This document shows, piece after piece, positions 6,607 through 12,280 of a stretch of 16,964 nt of DNA (its first letter is position 1; every line of letters starts with the position of its first letter). The stretch comes from Bacteriovoracaceae bacterium UBA4097 (GTDB lineage: Bacteria; Bdellovibrionota; Bacteriovoracia; Bacteriovoracales; Bacteriovoracaceae). The stretch covers positions 1-16,964 of the forward strand of contig DFXX01000023.1 of assembly GCA_002381765.1 (NCBI GenBank), written 5' to 3'. Position numbers and translations under genes: made by a program. Under the pieces are notes generated by a model that saw only the letters and a list, made by a program, of their open reading frames with translations, did no database searches and was not told the DNA's origin.

Positions 6607-7270
6607 TGTGACGCTGGTCTATTTTGAAGGATGTCCCGAAGCAAAGAATATTAGAGCTGGCCTACTGACTGCAGGAGTATTCGATTTTAAGGTCATTTTG
6701 CAGAATGAATTACCAGAGGGCGATTCGCTTAGAAAAGTTTCTTCACCTTCCGTCCTTAAAGGGCATGAACTCGTTTATGGTATTTACACTAATGGAGATA
6801 TTGCTTCTTGCACGTTTGATTCTTCGAATTCAGTAGATGAATCATTACTAGTTAAAAAGTTTCGTGAACTAAAAGTTTCTAATAAACCTTCTCGTAATAT
6901 GAGAGCATTTTTAGGCGCAGGAATATCAACTTTACTGGTTTTAAAATGCCCTGCTTGCATCCCCGGAGCAGTTGCTTTTCTTTCGGCCCTTGGTCTCGGA
7001 TTTATCATCACTCAAGCTGTTCTAAAATCTGTTCTTGTAATGATGCTTTTGCTTACATTAAGCGGCTTTCTTTTTTCTTATATAAAAAGCCATAAGAATA
7101 TCTATCCACTTATGCTTGGAGCAATTTTTTCAGTTGCTCTCTACATTGGTCGCTTCCATTACTTTGATGGCGCCAGTAACCTCACCTATACAGCTGTCAT
7201 AGGGTTGATTGGTACATCAATATGGGATCTATGGCTAAAGTCCCAAAAGAAATGCTCTGCATGTGCTTAA
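6599..7270 (+). CDS. Thioredoxin-like domain fused to MerC-type mercury transport domain
   Basis: A 223-aa two-part protein. Residues 1-90 form a thioredoxin-like domain: VTLVYFEGCPEA holds a single active-site-type cysteine (C12, CPEA rather than CxxC), and SSPSVL (48-53) is the cis-Pro strand. Residues 103-215 form four helices of MerC type. CPAC (117-120) lies in the first helix, then IPGAVAFLSALGLGF, and the last helix is YTAVIGLIGTSIWDLWL, close to the MerC 'GVSIWD' signature, followed by a C-terminal CSAC (219-222). MerC takes up Hg(II) through such paired cysteines (family knowledge). The start at 6599 overlaps the merR stop by 8 bp, so the two are translationally coupled. The frame is open back to 6536, but that part reads as merR in another frame. 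The fused domain may receive Hg(II) from the pore; this is inference. Confidence 0.83.
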   Translation: MNDVTLVYFEGCPEAKNIRAGLLTAGVFDFKVILQNELPEGDSLRKVSSPSVLKGHELVYGIYTNGDIASCTFDSSNSVDESLLVKKFRELKVSNKPSRNMRAFLGAGISTLLVLKCPACIPGAVAFLSALGLGFIITQAVLKSVLVMMLLLTLSGFLFSYIKSHKNIYPLMLGAIFSVALYIGRFHYFDGASNLTYTAVIGLIGTSIWDLWLKSQKKCSACA

Positions 7271-7276
7271 ATAATT

Positions 7277-7384
7277 CTAAGGCTTTGATGTTTTGCTACG
7301 TCTGAGTAAGAAAATAGACAGTGAGACAAGTAGGGCGATTATGGCTATAATAGCAATCCTCTGAGCATTCTCCCCGTTCTGCAC
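7277..7384 (-). CDS. Possible 35-aa single-span membrane peptide
   Basis: An unannotated-size frame starting at GTG (7384), with AGGGGG about 9 bases upstream (7395-7400 region). It encodes a polar N-terminus (QNGENAQR), one hydrophobic span IAIIAIIALLVSLSIFLL and a basic tail RRSKTSKP, a classic single-pass layout. The frame stays open about 11 codons further upstream to a TAA, so it could also be the 3' remnant of a longer gene. It converges with the MerC fusion gene, 6 bases from its stop. The composition looks protein-like rather than random, but the length is too short to be sure. Confidence 0.3.
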   Translation of the reverse strand: MQNGENAQRIAIIAIIALLVSLSIFLLRRSKTSKP

Positions 7385-7398
7385 ATCATACAGCCCCC

Positions 7399-7410
7399 TT
7401 AAGCGCTTAA
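7399..7410. promoter_or_regulatory. 12-bp palindrome upstream of the bactofilin-like gene
   Basis: TTAAGCGCTTAA is a perfect 12-bp palindrome 96 bp before the ATG at 7507 and just upstream of the possible small peptide on the other strand. It could be an operator. No family of regulator is suggested by the sequence. Confidence 0.25.
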
Positions 7411-7506
7411 TAGTAAGAGTTTAATTATTGCTTGCTTTTTTAGATCAAATTGACCATCTTCATAAGGTAATGAAATTTAATCATGAGCGGAAATATTAGG
7501 GATTGA

Positions 7507-7812
7507 ATGGCAATCATTAGAAATCAAATCACAAATGACGTAAATATGGTTGAGAGCAGCAGCTTACAAGGTCAAATCATTGGTTGTGTGACTTTGAACT
7601 CTGGTGTTAATTTACAAATGCATGGAATGATAATAGGCAAATTGATACTTGAAAAAGACTCTGAAGCATTTATTCACGGAACGATCAATGGAGACATTGA
7701 GAACAATGGAGGCCATCTTTACGTTTATGGTACCGTTAATGGTAAAATTCATGAGAATAGCGGAACAGTTAAAGTAATGGCGGGTTCAAGAGTTGGAAAG
7801 CCATTATTGTAA
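7507..7812 (+). CDS. Bactofilin-like (polymer-forming) beta-helical protein
   Basis: A 101-aa protein built of short repeats with glycine turns: SLQGQIIGCVTLN, QMHGMIIGKLILE, FIHGTINGDIEN, YVYGTVNGKIHE and KVMAGSRVG. These are the 'G-x-I-x-G-x-[IV]' rungs of a right-handed beta-helix, as in bactofilins, which polymerise without nucleotides into cytoskeletal filaments (family knowledge). It is about as short as the minimal core, with only a short N-terminal segment and almost no C-terminal tail. An AGG at 7498-7500 precedes the ATG. Both neighbours run the other way, so it is transcribed alone. A non-filament beta-helix of unknown role remains possible. Confidence 0.65.
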   Translation: MAIIRNQITNDVNMVESSSLQGQIIGCVTLNSGVNLQMHGMIIGKLILEKDSEAFIHGTINGDIENNGGHLYVYGTVNGKIHENSGTVKVMAGSRVGKPLL

Positions 7813-8038
7813 TTATCTAAATTCAAATTCATTTCATAATTCTAAGGGTGGCATTACTTCTTTATCTGGAATCACCTTCCATCAAATTAAATAGGTGCGG
7901 AAGTTTGTAGTAATCCTATAATCCAATGAATAGTAAAGCTCAACACTTCAATCCTCTCCTGAATTTTTACCACCAAAAAATTCACTATTCTTTCAGCTTT
8001 TTTTCTGAATATTGAAAGTATCGCTCTTTAAGAGAGTT

Positions 8039-8791
8039 CTATTCCTTTATAACACCTGAATGCCTTAAGATCTTTATAACAAATTTGGATGATATCTTGC
8101 TATCAAGATAGATATCTCCTCCGAGTGCAGACATAATCTTCCTAGAAATATTTAACCCAATACCTGTCCCCGCTCCCACCTTCTTAGTGGTGAAAAAGGG
8201 CTCAAATACCCTCTCTCTCATATCAAGAGGAACACCCGGGCCATTATCTTCTAAGCTTAGATAAATTGCATACTCGTCATTCCAAACCTGAAGTTTAATA
8301 AGAGGATTTAATTGCAATTCAATAGCGTCAAATGCATTAGAAAATAAATTAACGATAACTTGTGATAGCAGAGAACGAGAAGAATACAGGCTCTCATCTA
8401 GAACCGATTGATCACCGAGGAGTGAAAAGTCAATACAACGATTTTTAATCTTTAAACTTAATAGTCCCATTATATCTTCGATAACTTCTGAGAGGGTGAA
8501 ATGGTCTAAGTCACTAACGGAAGAATCTCTAGAAAGGCTCTTGAGTGATTTAGAGACTCTAGAAATTCTATCAGTAGCTGATTTTATACTTTTAACTTGC
8601 TCAGCTATTAGATCGAAGCTGTAAGAGCCAACATTTACAACTTTCTTAAGTATTGCACAGTTACTATTAATAATAGCAAGACTGTTTTGGATTTCATGAT
8701 CGACTTCCAGCATGTGCTGTCCTAGAGAAGCAAGCCTATAGATATGATTATCTTCTGGTATTTTACTATCTTTTTTTTCAGCATCGCTCAC
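8039..8791 (-). CDS. Soluble sensor histidine kinase
   Basis: A 250-aa kinase without transmembrane segments. Residues 20-105 hold the dimerisation and phosphotransfer domain, with LEVDHEIQNSLAIINSNCAI (28-47) and H32 as the phosphoacceptor in an H-E-I-x-N-[SP]-L box. The HATPase domain has the N-box SQVIVNLFSNAFDAIE, the G1 box DNGPGVP, the F box FEPFFTTK and the G2 box GAGTGIGLNIS, so all ATP-binding boxes are intact. There is almost no N-terminal sensing domain, hence the input must come from a partner or from the short N-terminus. GAGGG lies about 11 bases before the ATG. The interrupted response regulator lies 132 bp upstream on the same strand and is the natural partner. An A-tract (minus strand, 8876-8867) and AT-rich sequence upstream may hold its own promoter. 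Confidence 0.88.
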   Translation of the reverse strand: MSDAEKKDSKIPEDNHIYRLASLGQHMLEVDHEIQNSLAIINSNCAILKKVVNVGSYSFDLIAEQVKSIKSATDRISRVSKSLKSLSRDSSVSDLDHFTLSEVIEDIMGLLSLKIKNRCIDFSLLGDQSVLDESLYSSRSLLSQVIVNLFSNAFDAIELQLNPLIKLQVWNDEYAIYLSLEDNGPGVPLDMRERVFEPFFTTKKVGAGTGIGLNISRKIMSALGGDIYLDSKISSKFVIKILRHSGVIKE

Positions 8792-8923
8792 AATTCCCTC
8801 GTCTGTATTTTTATTAACGCTGCTACATGTATCGGTATAAATAATATATTTAGAATGTTGAAATGATTTTTTTTTTGACCTTTACTTTGATTAAGGTTTG
8901 GTTAACACATTCCCAGGTGGGCT

Positions 8924-9304
8924 TTATTTGTTGTCACTGTCATTCTGTTTCGTATGCATCCCATTAATAGAATCTAGTAATGAAGAATAATCACTTTTAT
9001 CAAAAAACTTTGAATTTCCAATCATGCTTAAATCGTTGGCATAAAAATTGATCCCATCAACTTCTGCAGAGAAGTAGTAGATAGGAGTAGCTATTCCCTT
9101 TTTTCTCGTCTCGAAACCAACCTCTATTCCTGAAAGACCTGACATTCGAACATCAGAGATTATTAAGTCGAAGTTTGTGCTTTGAAGAGAGGCCAGAGCT
9201 TCATATCCATTGCTGACAGCTTTAACATCATGATGAGCGACCTATAATATGTCGCTCATCATTTCAAGCATTAATAAATCGTCTTCAATGATAAGTACTT
9301 TCAT
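8924..9304 (-). pseudogene. Single-domain response regulator interrupted by an in-frame TAG
   Basis: Read from the ATG at 9304, the minus strand encodes MKVLIIEDDLLMLEMMSDIL, then TAG (codon 21, 9244-9242), then VAHHDVKAVSNGYEALASL and FDLIISDVRMSGLSGIEV, continuing without another stop to the TAA at 8926-8924. Counting the TAG as one codon it gives 126 positions, the size of one receiver domain. E7-D8-D9 form the acidic pocket, D51 is the phosphoacceptor, and the later YYFSAE and FFDKSD stretches give the Ser and Lys switch residues. The frame after the stop is intact over 105 codons, so the lesion is young or is read through. Restarting at the ATG at 9145 would lose D51. Glu (GAG) is a one-base-distant parent codon. 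The TAG lies in the loop of a 12-bp inverted repeat. Confidence 0.85.
9230..9262. repeat. Perfect 12-bp inverted repeat with 9-base loop inside the response regulator gene
   Basis: ATGATGAGCGAC (9230-9241) is exactly complementary in reverse to GTCGCTCATCAT (9251-9262). The loop CTATAATAT (9242-9250) holds, on the coding strand, the in-frame TAG at its 3' edge. No U tract follows on either strand, so it is not a typical intrinsic terminator. Twelve perfect pairs within coding sequence are unlikely by chance. Confidence 0.85.
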
Positions 9305-9333
9305 ATTATATTCTAACTTTAATTGTGTTCTTT

Positions 9334-9352
9334 GCTATAATCTCATTATAGC
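9334..9352. promoter_or_regulatory. Dyad with TATAAT on both strands in the divergent intergenic region
   Basis: GCTATAAT-CTC-ATTATAGC is a perfect 8+3+8 dyad placing a consensus -10 hexamer on each strand (plus 9336-9341, minus 9350-9345). It lies between the minus-strand response regulator (ATG 9304) and the plus-strand gene at 9503. No good -35 stands 16-18 bp from either hexamer, so this may be a pair of activator-dependent promoters or a protein site. Confidence 0.35.
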
Positions 9353-9502
9353 TAATATTGACTCTTTTGGGCTAAAAAAATAAGAGGTTTGTTAAAAATT
9401 AAGGTTCATAATATTTCGCTCTATCAAGACCAAGAAAGTCATGTAAATATAAATGAAGTAAGTTTTCTTTTACCTAGCGCAACCCTAGGAGGGTGATTAA
9501 TT

Positions 9503-9976
9503 ATGCCTAAAATCAGCAATAATAAAGTTCGGAAAAAGAATGGCACAGAAGAAAGGCTCCGCGCTACCCCGTTCAGCTCAGTTGAGGATCTAGATAAGGA
9601 AACAGACACTATTCGTTTAGCTGTATGGAGAAGAATTACTGAAGGTAAAATAGTGGATGAGTTGCTCTCGAAGCCAGAATGTAAATATCTTCTTGATGAG
9701 TGGAAGGCAGGACTTTTATGCTTTTTTGGCTCTGATTCAAAAAATAGTATCTATAAGTTATATTCTGAAGGCCAAGGTTTAAAGCTTCAGCTAAATAAAG
9801 ATTTTGCTAAATCACTTGCTGACCACGAAGTCACATTTTTGGAGGGTGTTGTACGTGCAGGGATAGAAGGATATGGTGCTCTTTACATGAGATCAAGATC
9901 ACTTATGCCTAGCACTGAATCAATCAATTCAGCTAATGTTAAGCATAATAACCCATTAAGGAAAGGGAAGACCTAG
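9503..9976 (+). CDS. Hypothetical protein, 157 aa, family not recognised
   Basis: I do not recognise this protein. It has a strongly basic N-terminus (KISNNKVRKKNGTEERLR), a mostly helical middle with VWRRITEGKIVDELL, LLDEWKAGLLCFFG and HEVTFLEGVVRAGIEGYG, and a polar tail ending LRKGKT. No signal peptide or membrane span is seen, so it should be cytoplasmic. The start is well supported: AGGAGGGTGAT at 9487-9497 closely matches the 16S anti-Shine-Dalgarno complement, 9 bases before the ATG. It lies 62 bp before the STAS-like gene on the same strand, possibly cotranscribed. The basic leader could bind nucleic acid, but nothing more specific can be said. Confidence 0.8.
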   Translation: MPKISNNKVRKKNGTEERLRATPFSSVEDLDKETDTIRLAVWRRITEGKIVDELLSKPECKYLLDEWKAGLLCFFGSDSKNSIYKLYSEGQGLKLQLNKDFAKSLADHEVTFLEGVVRAGIEGYGALYMRSRSLMPSTESINSANVKHNNPLRKGKT

Positions 9977-10038
9977 GCCAAGGTCATTAATTACTCTATA
10001 TTGAATGAACTTTTTTCAATAATTCCACGCAAGGTTAA

Positions 10039-10380
10039 ATGGAGAACATGAAATTCGAGTTTAAGATAATCGAAAAGAACGATTTTGTTGTAGTTACCTT
10101 TAAAGGGCGTATTTCCAAAGAATCAAGAGAAGTTATTCAAGCTTGTCATAGCGAATTGAATAACTTTACATCTAAAACTATCATTTTCTTTTTCAAAGAT
10201 GTTACCGGCGTTGACGTAGCTGTTTCTAGAGATTTTACATTGCTGCAGCAAGACGTGAGGAAGAATAACAAACTTTATCTTGTGGGCTTAAGTTTAAATT
10301 TGAAACTTGAGTTGAATGAAAAAGGATTGATAAGGCTTAGAGAAGTAAGGGGGTCACTTGAAGAGGTTTTGAAAAAGTAA
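10039..10380 (+). CDS. Divergent STAS-like domain protein
   Basis: A 113-aa single-domain protein with the layout of anti-sigma-factor antagonists. An N-terminal strand pair (FEFKIIEKNDFVVVTFKGRI) is followed by a helix, the strand KTIIFFFKDVTGVDV, then a helix VSRDFTLLQQDVRKN, the strand KLYLVGLSLNLKLELNEKGL and a final helix RGSLEEVLKK. In STAS proteins the segment after 'D-x-x-x-V-D' is usually D-S-[SA]-G, with the first Ser phosphorylated by an anti-sigma kinase. Here it reads DVAVSRDF, so the canonical serine is displaced or lost. AAGG at 10030-10033 supports the first ATG over one at 10048. It may be a regulatory binding partner; the partner is not in the window. Confidence 0.65.
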   Translation: MENMKFEFKIIEKNDFVVVTFKGRISKESREVIQACHSELNNFTSKTIIFFFKDVTGVDVAVSRDFTLLQQDVRKNNKLYLVGLSLNLKLELNEKGLIRLREVRGSLEEVLKK

Positions 10381-10461
10381 TCTCTCAACTCTAGGACTTA
10401 ACTCTTTCTGCAGAATATGCATTCTATGAGCTATAGACAAATCTACTAAATTGCAAGAAAA

Positions 10462-10508
10462 GTAGCATAAATAGTAGCACTACTAATAGGACCGTAGCAT
10501 CTTGCTAC
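10462..10508. promoter_or_regulatory. GTAGCA repeat cluster, candidate enhancer for the sigma-54 activator
   Basis: The hexamer GTAGCA occurs at 10462-10467, 10474-10479 and 10494-10499, and inverted (TGCTAC) at 10503-10508. The last pair forms the perfect dyad GTAGCA-TCT-TGCTAC. The second copy lies in TAGTAG-CA-CTACTA (10472-10485). The cluster is about 142-188 bp upstream of the sigma-54 -24 element, the usual place for an NtrC-type activator enhancer (established). Binding by the activator encoded at 13647 is inference. Confidence 0.5.
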
Positions 10509-10523
10509 CACACCTCGCAATGA

Positions 10524-10537
10524 TGGCCCTTAGGCCA
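10524..10537. terminator. Short hairpin in the STAS / binding-protein intergenic region
   Basis: TGGCC-CTTA-GGCCA is a perfect 5-bp stem with a 4-base loop, followed by ATTCCTCATTTTC. It is a weak candidate for ending transcription of the STAS-like gene. It is the only compact GC hairpin in the 331-bp gap (10381-10711). Apart from the GTAGCA cluster and the sigma-54 promoter, I see nothing else in that gap. Confidence 0.25.
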
Positions 10538-10649
10538 ATTCCTCATTTTCAGCTGTAGAACTTTGCAATACTAAGTAATTCTTACACGGTTACTATCCAA
10601 ATGATTCTATCTAGATGTTTAAAGAAAGACTGGTTTATAAGTCAAACTG

Positions 10650-10666
10650 TTGGCACACCATTTGCG
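10650..10666 (+). promoter_or_regulatory. Sigma-54 (-24/-12) promoter
   Basis: TTGGCAC-ACCAT-TTGC carries the invariant GG (10652-10653) and GC (10664-10665) exactly 10 bp apart and matches the TGGCAC-N5-TTGC core completely. The predicted start is near 10677, giving a leader of about 35 bases to the ATG at 10712. The operon behind it encodes its own sigma-54 activator with the GSFTGA loop, which supports the call. Confidence 0.85.
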
Positions 10667-10711
10667 GATGGTGATTAAAGCATATTTGGATTTAACTTGA
10701 ATAGGAAATGG

Positions 10712-12280
10712 ATGAAATTCGCTGTAACAATTACTTTCTTGCTGTTGGGAATGGGATTCTTCAATGTTGAGGGCCTACAATCTCAAGAAAATTCTGAGGA
10801 GATTATATCTTCTCCTTATATCAAGGCTATCTACTCGATGCCCGTTTCCTACGATCCTATTAAAATGAATGATGGTGCATCCTTAATTTTCTCCGAGCTG
10901 GTTTATGAAGGGCTACTAAGGTTTACTGAAGATTACGGAATTCAACCAGCCATTGCTAATTCTTGGTCAACAAGTAGCGATGGGCTTGTCCTAACATTTA
11001 AAATCAATCCTAAGGCGAGGTTCCATAATGGTGAGGCTGTAACTGCATTTGATGTAAAAGAGTCTTTATCTCGAAATGTTAGCTCAGAAAGTCTCGTTTA
11101 TAAGTTCTATGATGTCATAAAGGGAGCTAAGGATTACTTCACTGGAAAGAGTGATAGTGTAACAGGGTTAAAGGTTGTTGACGATTTAACCATTGAAATT
11201 CAATTAGAAAAACCTTTTCCACCTATACTCTATGTCTTAGCTGGTGGAACTGCTAAAGTACTTCCAGCGAAACTAGTCAATGACATGGGCTTCTTTAAAA
11301 AACCTATCGGATCAGGTCCTTTTAAAGTTCAAACTATAAACGACAATCAAATTCATCTGGCTAAATTTTCTAAGTATCACGGAGTTGAACCTAGAATAGC
11401 AAGGATGGTTTTGGAGCTTCTTAACCAAGAGGAAGCTATGAGTAGGGCTGCTATTGGCCTGATCCATGACTTATCAAGCTGGCCTATGAGTGGAGCTGAG
11501 AACGTCTTTAAAACTGGTAAAGATATAAGTTCTATTGTCGCCGATACATGGATCATTGGACTTAACACTAGAGTTAAACCATTTGATAACCTTGCAACGA
11601 GGAGACTCTTTCAAGAGAGTATTGATACCGAAAAGTTCAAAAATAGATTTTTCCCAGATGCCAAGTCTGCATTTGGTTATATTCCACCTTCTTTTCCAGG
11701 TCATGAAACATCAAAGCTTAGTCACGAAATAACTATGACCAAGGTTCCCGCTGATTTGGTGACAATCTACATTCCGGAAGAGCTTTCACGATCTCATGAA
11801 ATGGCAGATTTTTTTGAAGATGAACTAATCGAGAAAGGGTGGAACATTAGAGTAGTAACGTTGAATTGGGAAGAGATGATGAAGGCATATAATGAAAAGT
11901 CTCTTCAAGCTTTCATGGTTTCCATGATCGTGGACTATCCAGACCCAGAGTTTCTGTTGAATAACTTTGAATCAACAAATCCTGATAATTTTAGCGGGAT
12001 CAAGGATCGAAAGATTGATGAGCTTATTTTAGATTCAAGACACACTCAAGATAGAATAAAACGCCAAAAGCTCCAGCTCGCTCTTGCGAAAAGAGTCGAT
12101 GAGTTATCACTAACAGTAAATCTTTTTCATTCACGCGCTCATTACTGGATTCATGAATGTGTGGAGGGATTTAAGCCGAATTTGTTAGCAGTTGCTTATA
12201 CCGATTATAGAAATATTTCTTTGAATCAAGATTGTTTAAAGGAGAAAGGTTTATGGAACCAGCTTCAGTCCATGAAGTAA
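10712..12280 (+). CDS. Family-5 extracellular solute-binding protein (oligopeptide/DppA-OppA type)
   Basis: A 522-aa periplasmic solute-binding protein of the SBP_bac_5 family, which binds peptides, nickel chelates or similar ligands. A signal peptide (MKFAVTITFLLLGMGFF, about 20 residues) is followed by the family's opening SYDPIKMNDGASLIFSELVY and by LTFKINPKARFHNGEAVTAF, matching the usual 'F-H-[ND]-G-x-x-[VL]-T-A-x-D-V' signature. The middle keeps IGSGPFKV. I choose ATG 10712, with AGGA at 10703-10706, over an in-frame TTG at 10697. No ABC permease or ATPase genes flank it. Instead its 3' end overlaps a membrane histidine kinase by 28 bp, so a ligand-presenting sensory role is more likely than, or additional to, transport (inference). 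The gene lies directly behind the sigma-54 promoter. Ligand unknown. Confidence 0.88.
   Translation: MKFAVTITFLLLGMGFFNVEGLQSQENSEEIISSPYIKAIYSMPVSYDPIKMNDGASLIFSELVYEGLLRFTEDYGIQPAIANSWSTSSDGLVLTFKINPKARFHNGEAVTAFDVKESLSRNVSSESLVYKFYDVIKGAKDYFTGKSDSVTGLKVVDDLTIEIQLEKPFPPILYVLAGGTAKVLPAKLVNDMGFFKKPIGSGPFKVQTINDNQIHLAKFSKYHGVEPRIARMVLELLNQEEAMSRAAIGLIHDLSSWPMSGAENVFKTGKDISSIVADTWIIGLNTRVKPFDNLATRRLFQESIDTEKFKNRFFPDAKSAFGYIPPSFPGHETSKLSHEITMTKVPADLVTIYIPEELSRSHEMADFFEDELIEKGWNIRVVTLNWEEMMKAYNEKSLQAFMVSMIVDYPDPEFLLNNFESTNPDNFSGIKDRKIDELILDSRHTQDRIKRQKLQLALAKRVDELSLTVNLFHSRAHYWIHECVEGFKPNLLAVAYTDYRNISLNQDCLKEKGLWNQLQSMK

Noticed and set aside
7990..8018. CTTTCA...TGAAAG and nested TTCAG...CTGAA hairpins between the bactofilin-like gene and the kinase
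   Set aside because: Stems are 5-6 bp and AT-rich with long or T-filled loops, so they do not support a terminator call.
8867..8876. Run of ten T as an intrinsic terminator on the plus strand
   Set aside because: No hairpin precedes it and no plus-strand gene ends nearby. It is more likely an A-tract upstream of the minus-strand kinase.
9033..9050. TTGGCATAAAAATTGA as a second sigma-54 promoter
   Set aside because: GG is followed 10 bp later by GA rather than GC, and it lies inside the response regulator gene on the opposite strand with no gene in position.
9970..9985. GACCT-AGGCCA-AGGTC hairpin overlapping the stop of the 157-aa gene
   Set aside because: It is a 5-bp stem without a U tract, and the downstream gene is on the same strand and may be cotranscribed.
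9924..10040. CRISPR array, tRNA, rRNA or insertion sequence anywhere in the window
   Set aside because: I looked across the whole window, including this gap. There are no regularly spaced long repeats, tRNA-like cloverleaf sequences, transposase-like proteins or target-site duplications that I could recognise.
10697..10711. TTG start for the solute-binding protein
   Set aside because: The ATG at 10712 has a better-placed AGGA and begins a normal signal peptide.
12232..12252. TTG start for the membrane kinase
   Set aside because: The segment it would add contains the AAGGAG that serves the ATG at 12253.
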